NCBI RefSeq assembly: GCF_000786105.1
Contig: NZ_JTEV01000019.1
Span: forward strand, 94,963 to 158,962
DNA length: 64,000 nucleotides
Source of the DNA: Bdellovibrio sp. ArHS
GTDB lineage: Bacteria; Bdellovibrionota; Bdellovibrionia; Bdellovibrionales; Bdellovibrionaceae
Direction of reading: 5' to 3'
Below the pieces are notes generated by a model. It saw only the letters and a program-made list of their open reading frames with translations, had not been told where the DNA came from and ran no database searches. A program made the position numbers and the translations under genes. Positions 43,784 through 52,974 of the stretch are shown here, in pieces. Every line of letters starts with the position of its first letter. Position 1 is the first letter of the stretch.

Positions 43784-44176
43784 TTAGTCCAATTCACCTG
43801 GTTTGGGAAGCAAATCCATCAGGCACTCTCGCCAGTACTCGGGGGCCTCTTCACTGTAATCCACAGCCACATAGAAGCCTTTTTTGCCTAAAAGCTGCGT
43901 GCGGGTGATCACCCCAGAAATTTCCAAGTTCATCTCTTCAAGATGCATGAAAACTCGATCGCCAATTAACACATCTAACGTCAGATTTTTACGAAGTGCC
44001 ATTGGAATCAAATCTTCACGTTTGATTAACAAAAGAAGTCCTGTTGAAGAAGCTTCCACGATCTCGCAATTTTTTGCGATCTTTGCGAAATCGTCCAGTG
44101 ATGTTAGATAAGAAATATGAATGGGAGAGACCTCTTTCCTTGGAGCCACTCTGCGATTGTATTTTACACTTCCCAT
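43784..44176 (-). CDS. PilZ-like domain protein
   Basis: A 130-residue cytoplasmic protein. The N-terminus has RVAPRK, matching the RxxxR part of the cyclic-di-GMP site, and EASSTGLLLLI, close to DxSxxG with Glu in the first position. Later strands (LISGVITRT, GKKGFYVAVDYSEE) fit the PilZ barrel. Cyclic-di-GMP controls the predator life cycle, so the fold is plausible, but the acidic substitution makes binding uncertain. Confidence 0.6.
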   Translation of the reverse strand: MGSVKYNRRVAPRKEVSPIHISYLTSLDDFAKIAKNCEIVEASSTGLLLLIKREDLIPMALRKNLTLDVLIGDRVFMHLEEMNLEISGVITRTQLLGKKGFYVAVDYSEEAPEYWRECLMDLLPKPGELD

Positions 44177-44242
44177 GATTACCTGCCTTCAAACGAGTCC
44201 ATTAACATCATTAATAAACTCTTCGGCAGGACCAGACCAAAG

Positions 44243-44773
44243 TTAAGTGTAAAAGATAAAAAAGCTGAAGGTGTGCGCTGAAGAGTGAATGGTTACACCC
44301 CTGTTTTCAGAGGGAGAATTGAACTCGGAAGCATTCAGAAGTCGGTATGTCTCAAACTGGGAATCAATATTTTGCCAGTCCCCTATAGAAATTTTTGAAA
44401 GGACCGAGGGCTGATCATAGGGCCGAAGCGCTTTGAAGGCGGCTTCCTTGGCGCACCATAAAGAAGAAAGGCTGGGGGCTGCTTGCATTTCCTCTGGTCG
44501 GGAAACACGTGCCATCACAGGCGCTGTCACGCGGTCCTTAATCTCGACATCGATGCCAATCGGGGCGGGGGCAATGACGGCGATACCGACATCAGTGCAA
44601 TGAGACACAGACGTATAAAGATCGCGGCCATTAAGGATCTTAGCAAGTTCATCACGAATCAAAGTGCGGTGAGAAGCGTTTTGACTGCCCCACGCCGAAG
44701 CCATCAGAACTTCAAGCTGCGGGCAGGGAAGGTGTTTCTTCAGGGACTCGATAACGCTTTGGGAAAGTGTCAT
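44243..44773 (-). CDS. 4'-phosphopantetheinyl transferase superfamily protein
   Basis: A 176-residue enzyme of the Sfp/AcpT fold, which moves phosphopantetheine from CoA to a carrier protein. The magnesium site GIDVEIKDR and the catalytic WCAKEAAFKAL are present, and SVSHCTDVGIAVI fits the third motif. It is shorter than two-domain Sfp, closer to the AcpS-like half-size form. It lies 23 bp downstream of nadA on the same strand. Its carrier target is unknown; no polyketide or peptide synthase is in view. Confidence 0.85.
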   Translation of the reverse strand: MTLSQSVIESLKKHLPCPQLEVLMASAWGSQNASHRTLIRDELAKILNGRDLYTSVSHCTDVGIAVIAPAPIGIDVEIKDRVTAPVMARVSRPEEMQAAPSLSSLWCAKEAAFKALRPYDQPSVLSKISIGDWQNIDSQFETYRLLNASEFNSPSENRGVTIHSSAHTFSFFIFYT

Positions 44774-44796
44774 GCTGTGAGTCCCCTAGAAAAAAA

Positions 44797-45762
44797 TTAA
44801 ATTGTAAATTCTTTGGGCCAAGAAACTTCTTTGCCGCTAGTGATATCCATCATGCGATCTAAAGATGTTTTAGCTTTTAGGCGCAGCTCTTCACTCATCT
44901 GAATTTGTGGTTTGAATGTTTCAAGAGCTTGTTTGATCTTTTGCATTGAATTCATCTTCATGTAAGGGCAGTTGTTGCAAGAGCAACCTGAATCCATCAC
45001 GGGGGCTTGAATCAACTCGACATCGGGACGCTTCTTCTGCATCTGGTGGAAGATTCCAGTTTCCGTCGCGACGATGAATTTCTTAGCGGGATTTTTTTCA
45101 ACCTCTTCAAGTAGACGAGACGTCGAACCAATTACGGAAGCGTATTGCAAAACGGATTCATCACACTCAGGATGCGCGATCACCACCGCGTCTGGATGTT
45201 GCGCAATCAGTTCGACCAATCTTTTCGCATTGAAAAGAACATGCACTTCACAAGAACCATTCCAGTATTCAAAGGGGCGATTTAGTTTTTTAGACAACCA
45301 ACGACCCAAGTGCTGATCTGGTCCGAAAAGAATCTTACGGTCTTTGGGGATCGACTCTACAATCTGCTGGGCATTGGAAGAAGTAATGATGACATCCGAA
45401 ATAGATTTAACTTCGGCAGAAGAGTTGATGTAAGTCACCGCGACACCATCGGAGTGCTGACGACGCCAAGCCAGGTACTGATCGTAAGGGGCGCCTTTGA
45501 CAAGAGAACAGCTTGCCTCCATATCAGGAACAAGAACCGTCTTTGTCGGATTTAAAATCTTCACACTTTCAGCCATGAAGACAACGCCGGCCAGAAGAAT
45601 CACATCCTGCTGAACCTGCTGCCCCATTTTTGCCAGATAAAAGCTGTCACCGACGTAATCGGCGACGTCTTGAATATCTCCATCTTCATAGTAGTGAGCC
45701 AAAATGACAGCATTTTTTTCTTTTTTTAAACGCTGAATATCAGCCGCAATATCATAAGACAT
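44797..45762 (-). CDS. nadA: Quinolinate synthase A
   Basis: A 321-residue iron-sulfur enzyme that condenses iminoaspartate with dihydroxyacetone phosphate in NAD synthesis. Conserved Cys for the cluster are in MEASCSLVKGAP, WNGSCEVHV/HPECDESV region, and CSCNNCPYMKMN near the C-terminus. IILAHYYEDGDIQDVADYVGDS is the typical opening. No nadB or nadC is adjacent. The 196-bp upstream gap should hold its promoter. Confidence 0.95.
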   Translation of the reverse strand: MSYDIAADIQRLKKEKNAVILAHYYEDGDIQDVADYVGDSFYLAKMGQQVQQDVILLAGVVFMAESVKILNPTKTVLVPDMEASCSLVKGAPYDQYLAWRRQHSDGVAVTYINSSAEVKSISDVIITSSNAQQIVESIPKDRKILFGPDQHLGRWLSKKLNRPFEYWNGSCEVHVLFNAKRLVELIAQHPDAVVIAHPECDESVLQYASVIGSTSRLLEEVEKNPAKKFIVATETGIFHQMQKKRPDVELIQAPVMDSGCSCNNCPYMKMNSMQKIKQALETFKPQIQMSEELRLKAKTSLDRMMDITSGKEVSWPKEFTI

Positions 45763-45957
45763 AAAAACCTCGGGCCTATTCTAACCCAATTAAAAACCAA
45801 CAGGCCTCATATAGCGCTAACCAACCCTTTTGACCAGCCCAAATAACTCGTAACCTGATTGGGAAAAGATCATAAAATTCAGATGTAAATTCAGATCAAA
45901 ACAAAGAGATTCCGGGGACGAAGCTCGGGGCAAGGGGGCCAGCCTGAGGCGGCGTAA

Positions 45958-46551
45958 TTACAAGGTCGTTCCGCCTTTAAGAACATTGATAATAGACTTA
46001 GAAACCGTCTTTAAAGACTCGAAAACGCCTTTTCCTTCAGATGCACAGCCTTCGATTTCAGGGGCGTTATAAGGATTCAAAGCACTTCTTAATTCGGCCA
46101 ATGAGGCCACGTTGGGAAGATCACGCTTGTTATACTGCATGATCAAAGGGATTTCTTTAATATCGTAACCTTGTTGTTCCAAGTTTCTCTCTAAATTACG
46201 AAGAGATTCCAGATTTTCGTCCATGCGCTCGATTTGTGAGTCAGCAACGAAAATAACGCCATCGAGGCCCTTCAAAATGAGCTTGCGGGAGGCATCATAA
46301 ACAACCTGGCCCGGAACCGTATAAAGGTGAAAACGTGTCTTAAATCCACGAATATCGCCGACATTCAAAGGCAAAAAGTCGAAGAACAAGGTGCGCTCAA
46401 TGTCCGTGTTCAATGCCACCAGCTTGGATTTTTGATCCTCGGCCGTTTTTTGGTAAACCCACTGAATATTTGTCGTTTTACCGCCCAATGAAGGACCGTA
46501 ATAGACAACCTTGCAGTGAATTTCTTTGGCATTGTAGTTAATAAAGGACAT
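45958..46551 (-). CDS. mglA: MglA-type polarity GTPase
   Basis: A 197-residue small Ras-like GTPase setting cell poles for motility and invasion. P-loop YGPSLGGKTTN (residues about 17-28), TVPGQVVYDASRKLILKGLDGVIFVADSQ with the MglA-specific switch region, and NKRD guanine-binding motif. Predators use MglA for pole-dependent prey entry and pili. Its ATG shares a base with the recR stop, so it is translated from the dnaX-ybaB-recR mRNA; no mglB is nearby. Confidence 0.95.
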   Translation of the reverse strand: MSFINYNAKEIHCKVVYYGPSLGGKTTNIQWVYQKTAEDQKSKLVALNTDIERTLFFDFLPLNVGDIRGFKTRFHLYTVPGQVVYDASRKLILKGLDGVIFVADSQIERMDENLESLRNLERNLEQQGYDIKEIPLIMQYNKRDLPNVASLAELRSALNPYNAPEIEGCASEGKGVFESLKTVSKSIINVLKGGTTL

Positions 46552-47165
46552 TACAGCTCCACTCTATTTTGCAGGGCACGACCCATAGTTCTATCATCTA
46601 TGAAATCGATGTCGCTGCCAATAGGAACTCCATGGGCAATGCGAGAAAGTTTCAAGCCTTTACCCTGAAGATGCTTAGCCAGGTACAAAATAGTGGTATC
46701 GCCCTCAAGATCGGCATCCAAAGCGAGAATGATTTCCTTAATTGCCGGACCTTGACCATGAAGGCCGGCGTCGACTCGTTCGACCAGCTCTTTGATTTTC
46801 AAATCTTGAGGCCCGATGCCCTCGAGCGGAGAAATCGCACCATGCAAAACGTGGTAGCGACCGCGGAAGGCACCTGAGGATTCAATACGGATGATATCAG
46901 CGGGCTCTTCAACAACACAGATCGATTCGTCCGAGCGATGTGGATCTTCACAAAAACGGCAAAGGTCTGCGTCTGTATAATTGAAACAGCGAGGACATTC
47001 GTGAACTTCGGCTTTGATGCGAAGAAGGGCCTCGCTTAAACGCTCAGGGAAGTCATTGTTGGTCTTTAAAATAAAATAAGCCAAACGCTGAGCAGTCTTG
47101 GGCCCGATACCGGGAAGACGGCTCAATTCGTGGACTAATTTTTCTAAAGCACCTATGTGTAGCAA
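46551..47165 (-). CDS. recR: Recombination mediator RecR
   Basis: A 204-residue protein of the RecFOR pathway, which loads RecA at gaps. Helix-hairpin-helix LSRLPGIGPKTAQRLA (about 14-29), zinc finger CPRCFNYTDADLCRFC (about 57-72) and Toprim domain (ICVVEEPADI, IILALDADLEGDTT) are present. The start is TTG at 47165, because GGAG lies six bases upstream; a TTG two codons earlier touches the ribosome site. Follows ybaB by 24 bp. Confidence 0.95.
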   Translation of the reverse strand: MLHIGALEKLVHELSRLPGIGPKTAQRLAYFILKTNNDFPERLSEALLRIKAEVHECPRCFNYTDADLCRFCEDPHRSDESICVVEEPADIIRIESSGAFRGRYHVLHGAISPLEGIGPQDLKIKELVERVDAGLHGQGPAIKEIILALDADLEGDTTILYLAKHLQGKGLKLSRIAHGVPIGSDIDFIDDRTMGRALQNRVEL

Positions 47166-47189
47166 GAGCAACTCCAGCTTTATTGCTGA

Positions 47190-47513
47190 TTAGAACATTC
47201 CTGGGATATTGAGACCGCCAGTGATTTTTTCCATCTCTTTGGAGGAAGTGTCTTTAGCGGTTTTGATGGCTTCGTTGGTTGCAGACAAGATCATGTCTTG
47301 AAGCATTTCGACGTCGCCGGCTTTAAGAACTTCAGCATCGATCGTCAAAGCGGTGATCAAGTGATCGCCGTTAACTTTTACTTTAACTGCGCCGCCGCCA
47401 GAAGTTGCTTCGTATTCTTTTTTCGCAAGCTCTTCTTGGGCTTTTTTCATTTTCATTTGCATTTGATTGGCTTGCTTCATGAGCTGAGCCATTCCGCCTG
47501 GCATGCCTTTCAT
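47190..47513 (-). CDS. ybaB: YbaB/EbfC family nucleoid-associated protein
   Basis: A 107-residue DNA-binding protein of the YbaB family. It opens MKGMPGGMAQLMKQANQMQ, has the central KVKVNGDHLITALTIDAEVL and the closing helix EAIKTAKDTSSKEMEKITGG. The dnaX-ybaB-recR order is conserved across bacteria. Its ATG is 1 bp after the dnaX stop. Confidence 0.95.
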   Translation of the reverse strand: MKGMPGGMAQLMKQANQMQMKMKKAQEELAKKEYEATSGGGAVKVKVNGDHLITALTIDAEVLKAGDVEMLQDMILSATNEAIKTAKDTSSKEMEKITGGLNIPGMF

Positions 47514-47514
47514 A

Positions 47515-49296
47515 CTATCTCCCTGCGCCGTCGCGCTTCGTGTCTACGATGGATTTAATCTGCCCTTTGAAAACATCCTGGGCGGCTTTGACCATCGGAT
47601 TTTCTGCGATTTTAGTGCGAAGATCCTCTTCGGCCATTTGCTGCTTTTTTTGCTGCAAAGAAGAAGCGGATTCACCAACTTGATCGCGACCCATAATAAC
47701 TTCAAAAGAATACCCAGCACCCCAGTATGAATCAATAAATCCTTGCAGTTTTTTACGCACCTGAGTGTCGGCCATTTGCTCTTTCAAGAACACAAGCTTG
47801 GGGGGGACACCAAGAGTTAAAAGTTTTCCCTCTTCCTTGGCAAAAAGAAGATTTTCCACTTTTGCCGCAAACAAAGCGTCGTCCTGGCGGAGTAATTCGA
47901 CAAAGTCGACCCATTTATCCGCAGGAGTGTTCCCCGCAGCCATTTTCTTGGCGGGTTCTGCACTTTTTACGGCTGGAGCTGCAGGTTTTGCCGCTGTTTC
48001 TGTTTTGGTGTGCGTCGTTTTGGCTTTTTCCAAAGCGGCCTTCATGGCGTCAAGGCCCTTGGGGACCTCCGCAACTTTTTGCGCTTCTGTTAAACGATCA
48101 TGACCTTTGTTGTGAGGAGCTACCGGCGGAGAGTAGGGCCTGGCCCCACCTGCGCTGTGAGAAGTGGGTACGCCATTTTGCAACAGAGTTTTAAGGTCCA
48201 CCAACTTCGGCGCCGACGCCATTCGTAGCAATGTGACCTCTAAAACAATTCTTGGATCTTGCGCGCGGGGAATGTCATTGCCGCCTTTTAACGCCATGTC
48301 GAAGAGCATGTGAATATCTTCTTCAGAAAGTCTTTGTGACATTTCGCTGAGGGCTTGAATTTCAGATTCTGGCATTTCCAGCATTTGCGCGGCTTGTGCT
48401 TGTGACACTTTCACCAAAAGCAAGTTGCGAATGGTTTCCAGCAAATCCTGAGAGAACAAATGGGGTTCAAATCCCGCGGCGGAAATTTTCTCAAGAACTT
48501 TTAAGATGGCTTGAGAGTTTCGATCAATCAAAGCATTCACGGTTTCAAACAGCAGCGTTCGGTCCGTGAGTCCCAGAATCTCGACAACATTAGCGCGACT
48601 CAAAGGGCCGTTTGCAAATGTGATCACCTGATCGAGCAAACTTTGCGAATCACGCATGGAGCCATCACCCTGACGGGCGATAACCCACAGAGCTTCCTCT
48701 TCGGCCTGAACCCCGTCAGCGTCACAGATCATTTTCAGTCTTTCGGTGATCTGACGAGTGCTGATTCGTCTAAAATCAAAGCGCTGACAGCGCGACAAAA
48801 TCGTTTGCGGGATTTTGTGCACTTCGGTTGTCGCCATAATGAAGATCACATGAGGCGGCGGCTCTTCTAAAGTTTTTAGAAGGGCATTGAAGGCACTGGT
48901 TGAAAGCATGTGCACTTCGTCGATAATGTAAATTTTGAATTTTCCACTGGAGGGCATGAAGGCCACAGTGTCGCGCAGTTCACGGATCGCATCGACACCG
49001 TTGTTCGAGGCTCCGTCAATTTCCATAACGTCGACGCTAGAGCCAGAGGCAATTTCATTACAAGAGTCGCAGTCGTTACAAGGAACAAAACCCACGGCGT
49101 TCGGGCAACGCAAAGCTTTCGCCAAGATACGCGCTGAAGAGGTTTTGCCTGTCCCACGAGGGCCCGTGAACAAAAGGGCATGAGGAAGGCGTCCGTTATT
49201 GAGTGCATTGGTCAGAGTTTGGGTAATATGATTTTGCCCGACAACGTCAGTGAAAGATTGTGGACGCCATTTGCGTGCAATCACCTGATAAGACAA
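47515..49296 (-). CDS. dnaX: DNA polymerase III tau subunit (clamp loader)
   Basis: A 593-residue clamp-loader ATPase. Walker A GPRGTGKTSS (about 45-54), zinc module CPNAVGFVPCNDCDSC, Walker B KIYIIDEVHML, sensor SRCQRF and a linker rich in Ala, Lys and Pro precede the C-terminal tau domain. The start is TTG 49296 (MSYQVIARKWRP) with GAGGGG six bases upstream; longer forms run into the ffs gene. A heptamer A AAA AAG lies at codons 549-551 (47644-47650) in the frameshift phase used for E. coli gamma, but much nearer the end. Confidence 0.95.
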   Translation of the reverse strand: MSYQVIARKWRPQSFTDVVGQNHITQTLTNALNNGRLPHALLFTGPRGTGKTSSARILAKALRCPNAVGFVPCNDCDSCNEIASGSSVDVMEIDGASNNGVDAIRELRDTVAFMPSSGKFKIYIIDEVHMLSTSAFNALLKTLEEPPPHVIFIMATTEVHKIPQTILSRCQRFDFRRISTRQITERLKMICDADGVQAEEEALWVIARQGDGSMRDSQSLLDQVITFANGPLSRANVVEILGLTDRTLLFETVNALIDRNSQAILKVLEKISAAGFEPHLFSQDLLETIRNLLLVKVSQAQAAQMLEMPESEIQALSEMSQRLSEEDIHMLFDMALKGGNDIPRAQDPRIVLEVTLLRMASAPKLVDLKTLLQNGVPTSHSAGGARPYSPPVAPHNKGHDRLTEAQKVAEVPKGLDAMKAALEKAKTTHTKTETAAKPAAPAVKSAEPAKKMAAGNTPADKWVDFVELLRQDDALFAAKVENLLFAKEEGKLLTLGVPPKLVFLKEQMADTQVRKKLQGFIDSYWGAGYSFEVIMGRDQVGESASSLQQKKQQMAEEDLRTKIAENPMVKAAQDVFKGQIKSIVDTKRDGAGR

Positions 49297-49334
49297 AACA
49301 CACCCCTCAAGAAAACTTTTGCAAAAACAAAAGC

Positions 49335-49430
49335 GGCCGAGCACCCCATATCACATAGTCCCTCGAGTACCGTTGCTTCCTTCCGGACCTAGCGGGATTC
49401 GTCAAGAGAGCTATTGTATGGGACCCGGCC
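49335..49430 (-). ncRNA. ffs: Small signal recognition particle RNA (4.5S type)
   Basis: Read on the minus strand, the 96-base RNA folds into one long stem: GGCCGGGTCCCATA pairs with TATGGGGTGCTCGGCC at the ends and the apical loop holds GGTCCGGAAGGAAGCA, the conserved Ffh-binding domain with GGAA tetraloop. It lies 38 bp upstream of dnaX on the same strand, a common bacterial arrangement. Confidence 0.95.
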
Positions 49431-49620
49431 ATGGGCAGGTGTAACTCACAGACTGGTTCATTACATTCGATAACTCGTCGTGCCATAGAGAGAAAATTAG
49501 GGAAATATCCATGCTAATCGACACGGGCTTCTGGCCCTCGGTGCTTTGCCCTCGACAGGGCTTTGTTTCGAGATCATGACCCAAAAAATCTAGTGTTTAG
49601 TCATGACGTGTCAATACTTG

Positions 49621-49648
49621 TTGTCGGTTCTCGGGGTTCGGGTAGGAT
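49621..49648 (+). promoter_or_regulatory. Candidate promoter of the small exported protein gene
   Basis: TTGTCG (49621-49626) and TAGGAT (49643-49648) with a 16-base spacer lie 23 bp before the start codon at 49672. Matches to the housekeeping sigma consensus are moderate. Confidence 0.45.
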
Positions 49649-49671
49649 GAATTGGTTTAAGGAGTTTTGTT

Positions 49672-50037
49672 ATGAAGAAGATTTTGATTTTGGTGGTGCT
49701 GTTTCCATTTTTTGCTTTTGCTCAATCCGTGGGGGTGAAAGATATTCCGGCGGATGGCGATACGACGATCGAGATTAAAAAAGGGAAAAAGACGGACAAT
49801 GAGTTTGAAATCGTTAATGGCGAAGACGAGATCGAAGGTGATGCGGCTCCGTTGCTTAAAGAGGCACGCGCAAACTGGAAAGTAGCTTGTGCCGATTGGA
49901 AAAAAGAAATTAAAGAGCTTAATAAAGACAATCAGGTGCTTTCATTGAACTGCGGGAAAATGCAATGTTCGACAGTTGCGATGGAGTCCACTTGTACTTC
50001 GCATGCCAAATATAAAATGAAAGTTCGGGTTAAATAA
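49672..50037 (+). CDS. Small exported protein, unknown function
   Basis: A 121-residue protein with signal peptide (MKKILILVVLFPFFAFAQ), an acidic/basic middle (TIEIKKGKKTDNEFEIVNGEDEIEGDA) and a C-terminal region with four Cys (VACADWKK, SLNCGKMQCSTV, ESTCTSH). AAGGAG lies before the ATG. No family recognised; disulfide-stabilised periplasmic role is an inference. Confidence 0.65.
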   Translation: MKKILILVVLFPFFAFAQSVGVKDIPADGDTTIEIKKGKKTDNEFEIVNGEDEIEGDAAPLLKEARANWKVACADWKKEIKELNKDNQVLSLNCGKMQCSTVAMESTCTSHAKYKMKVRVK

Positions 50038-50064
50038 CGGACGCCGACCTAAGGTGAAGAAGAG

Positions 50065-50088
50065 GCCCCGCGATGAAGGGGCTTTTTA
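50065..50088 (+). terminator. Terminator between converging genes
   Basis: GCCCC and GGGGC around an eight-base loop followed by TTTTTATA. It lies just after the small exported protein gene. Confidence 0.65.
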
Positions 50089-50646
50089 TAACTCGCACAG
50101 TTTTTTCTTTTCGCTCATGCCACCATCCTGAGGTGTCGTCAGAAACTTGCAGGTGTCGTAGCCTCTTATTTCTAAAAAGTCGGCCAGGTCCTTCAAGGTG
50201 CTTTCTGAAATGGAAGAATTCCTGGAAAGAATCCAGCCGTAGTCCCGTGTCGGGTGGCCAATGACAGCGATTTGATAGTTGTTGTCTAGATGGAGCACCC
50301 AATACTTTCCACCCAAAAGATAAAAATATTTTCCGGCGATATTTGCAAAGGTCACGTTCAGCTTCGCATTTGTATTCGTGTCGATCACTTTGGCCCGCCC
50401 TTCAGAAGAAATCTTTTCGCCTTTTTCTGTCATGCAAGAGTTGAGAACTCGTACCTCCTCGCCGGACAATAAGGTGTATTCCGCAGTTGTATCTTTCACG
50501 CATTTTCTTTGAAAAAATTGAGGTATCGAGGCGATTTCGTGCCATAACCCTTGGTAGCGGGTCAGATCCACAAATCGAGCCGTGGGCAGTGGTTTGGCTT
50601 CGGCAAAAACACACAGGGAAAGTATCAGAACTGCTACGAGCCTCAT
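50086..50646 (-). CDS. blc: Bacterial lipocalin (Blc family)
   Basis: A 186-residue exported beta-barrel that in relatives binds fatty acids or lysophospholipids. The GxW motif is YQGLWHEIASIPQFFQRKC, and the central YTLLSGEEVRVLN and ILSRNSSIS strands match Blc. Unlike E. coli Blc it has a plain signal peptide (cleavage near FAEA) and no lipobox, so it should be periplasmic or secreted. AGGAG precedes the ATG. Confidence 0.85.
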   Translation of the reverse strand: MRLVAVLILSLCVFAEAKPLPTARFVDLTRYQGLWHEIASIPQFFQRKCVKDTTAEYTLLSGEEVRVLNSCMTEKGEKISSEGRAKVIDTNTNAKLNVTFANIAGKYFYLLGGKYWVLHLDNNYQIAVIGHPTRDYGWILSRNSSISESTLKDLADFLEIRGYDTCKFLTTPQDGGMSEKKKLCEL

Positions 50647-50792
50647 AACAACTCCTTTTTTATTTCATTATAAAGCTCTGAAACAGCGGCGACTACGCCA
50701 GTGCCAAAAAACATTTGTCATCAATCAGTTCGGGACATGCACTTGCGGGTTTATAATAAGAGGACGTTCTAAATGATGTGAAGGGAGGTTCT

Positions 50793-51398
50793 ATGGAAGC
50801 ATTTCCCCAGCCTATTTCCCTGTTAGAGGTCGTCAAAAGACACGACATTGATGGTGTCAAAGAAGCCCTTCGCAAACGAGTGAATTTGGAGGTTACCGAT
50901 TCGCAGAGAAGAACACCTCTGCTTATTGCCACGGAAAATAATGATGTTGAAATTGCCTGGCTTCTAATTTCCGCAGGGGCGGATGTGAATGCTCAGGATG
51001 CAAAACATGAAACGCCTCTTTTGCGGGCCGGATCTGATGGGCGATTGCAGTTGTTGCGAATGATGTTGAAGGCAAAACCTGACTTTAAAGTGCTAGATCG
51101 TCATGGCGCGACTCCGCTAATTCCCGCCGCAGAAAAAGGCCATGTCGAAGTTGTGCGCGAGCTTGTGCAAACGAAGATTGATCTAGACCATCGCAATCAG
51201 TTGGGATGGACGGCGTTGATGGAGGCGGTGGTCCTAGGGGACGGAAGTGTTCGCTATCAGGAGGTCGTGCGAATTTTACTTGAGGCGGGTGCTGATCCGA
51301 ATATCTCAGACGTCGATGGAATCACGCCGCTGGCTCATGCGCGACGTAAAAAGCTGCATAAACTGGTGGAGATCTTAGAGATCGCAAAAGCCAAATAA
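50793..51398 (+). CDS. Ankyrin-repeat protein
   Basis: A 201-residue cytoplasmic protein of about five ankyrin repeats: RRTPLLIATENNDVEIAWLLISAGADVN, HETPLLRAGSDGRLQLLRMML, GATPLIPAAEKGHVEVVRELV, GWTALMEAVVLGD...LLEAGADPN and GITPLAHARRKKLHKLVEIL. There is no signal peptide. GGGAGG precedes ATG 50793. It is likely a protein-interaction module; the partner is unknown. Confidence 0.9.
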   Translation: MEAFPQPISLLEVVKRHDIDGVKEALRKRVNLEVTDSQRRTPLLIATENNDVEIAWLLISAGADVNAQDAKHETPLLRAGSDGRLQLLRMMLKAKPDFKVLDRHGATPLIPAAEKGHVEVVRELVQTKIDLDHRNQLGWTALMEAVVLGDGSVRYQEVVRILLEAGADPNISDVDGITPLAHARRKKLHKLVEILEIAKAK

Positions 51399-51399
51399 A

Positions 51400-51425
51400 A
51401 AAGCCCTCGTTAGTACGAGGGCTTT
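51400..51425. terminator. Bidirectional terminator between the ankyrin gene and icd
   Basis: AAAGCCCTCGT and its exact complement around TAGT. It lies between two converging genes. Confidence 0.85.
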
Positions 51426-51449
51426 GCAGAATCAGATTTTAAAATCCAA

Positions 51450-52679
51450 TTACATTGAAAGAGCTTTTTTCAAATTTGAATCAAGCTTTTCAAGGAACGG
51501 CTCAGTGTTCATGTATTTATCAGCAGGAACTTTGTCGCCGTAGATACAAACAGCCAAGTCTTTTGTCATGAAACCAGCTTCAACAGTTTCCACGCACACT
51601 TTTTCCAAAGTTTGCGCGAACTTCACAAGCTCGGTGTTGCCATCCAAGTTTCCACGATGCTCAAGACCACGAGTCCAAGCAAAGATAGAAGCGATGGGAT
51701 TTGTCGAAGTCGGTTTACCTTGTTGGTGTTGACGGTAGTGACGAGTCACTGTTCCGTGAGCAGCTTCAGATTCCATTGTTTTTCCGTCTGGAGTCACAAG
51801 AACTGAAGTCATAAGACCCAAAGAACCGAAACCCTGCGCAACAGTGTCAGATTGAACGTCGCCGTCGTAGTTCTTACAAGCCCATACGAAATTACCATTC
51901 CATTTCAAAGCCGAAGCCACCATGTCGTCGATCAAACGGTGCTCATAAGTGATGCCCGCAGCATCGAACTTCGCTTTAAACTCAGTTTGGTAGATATTTT
52001 CAAAGATGTCTTTGAAGCGACCATCGTACTTTTTCAAAATAGTGTTCTTGGTAGAAAGGTACAAAGGCCATTTCTTTTGCAAAGCCATGTTGAAGCAAGA
52101 GCGCGCAAAGCCAGTGATAGACTCATCCGTGTTGTACATGGTCAAGGCAACACCATCACCTTTGAAGTTGTAAACTTCGTGAGTGATCGTTTCGCCACCA
52201 TTTTCAGGTTGGAAAGTCACAGTCAGCTTACCTTTGCCTTTAGTTACGAAATCAGTCGCACGGTATTGGTCACCGAATGCGTGACGACCGATGCAGATTG
52301 GTGCTGTCCAGTTAGGAACCAGGCGAGGCACGTTTTTGCAGATGATCGGTTCGCGGAAAACAGTTCCATCCAAGATATTACGGATAGTGCCGTTCGGTGA
52401 TTTCCACATTTGTTTCAAGTTGAATTCTTTTACGCGAGCTTCGTCTGGAGTGATGGTCGCGCACTTGATACCGACGTTGTATTTTTTGATCGCCTCTGCG
52501 GCGTCCACAGTCACTTGGTCGTTCGTAGCATCACGATGCTCCATGCCCAAGTCGTAATACTTGATGTCGATATCTAGGTAAGGAAGGATCAATTTTTCTT
52601 TGATGAACTTCCAGATGATTCTTGTCATTTCATCGCCATCGAGTTCAACGACGGGATTAGCAACTTTGATCTTATTCAT
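51450..52679 (-). CDS. icd: Isocitrate dehydrogenase (NADP-type, eukaryotic-like subfamily)
   Basis: A 409-residue TCA-cycle enzyme making 2-oxoglutarate and NADPH. It opens with [16 protein letters not shown] and carries [29 protein letters not shown], the dehydrogenase signature region [21 protein letters not shown] and [11 protein letters not shown]. This is the homodimeric type shared with mitochondrial IDH, different from the E. coli type. GGACC lies before the ATG. Confidence 0.95.
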   Translation of the reverse strand: MNKIKVANPVVELDGDEMTRIIWKFIKEKLILPYLDIDIKYYDLGMEHRDATNDQVTVDAAEAIKKYNVGIKCATITPDEARVKEFNLKQMWKSPNGTIRNILDGTVFREPIICKNVPRLVPNWTAPICIGRHAFGDQYRATDFVTKGKGKLTVTFQPENGGETITHEVYNFKGDGVALTMYNTDESITGFARSCFNMALQKKWPLYLSTKNTILKKYDGRFKDIFENIYQTEFKAKFDAAGITYEHRLIDDMVASALKWNGNFVWACKNYDGDVQSDTVAQGFGSLGLMTSVLVTPDGKTMESEAAHGTVTRHYRQHQQGKPTSTNPIASIFAWTRGLEHRGNLDGNTELVKFAQTLEKVCVETVEAGFMTKDLAVCIYGDKVPADKYMNTEPFLEKLDSNLKKALSM

Positions 52680-52974
52680 AGTCGGTCCTTTTTCCAGTTT
52701 TAGGATGTCTAAAGCCTTGAAAATATAGAATGAAGTTTAAACTCATTCAAAGGAAATAACCCGAATGTGCGGCCTTTTCGCAGAAAAAGCAGCATGACAA
52801 CCAGGGTCACGCTTGCGAACCCTGGGTTTATCCAGATCTTCGGTCGATTTTTTACTCTAAGTGAAAGCGAGCAAGGAATTGCTGTGTCGTTCCGCCTGGC
52901 CGGTGCGATCTGCGTCGAGACAAATTCAAAGCGGTTTTCTTCCGACGACGTTCCCGATGTGATAGTTTGGTTCC

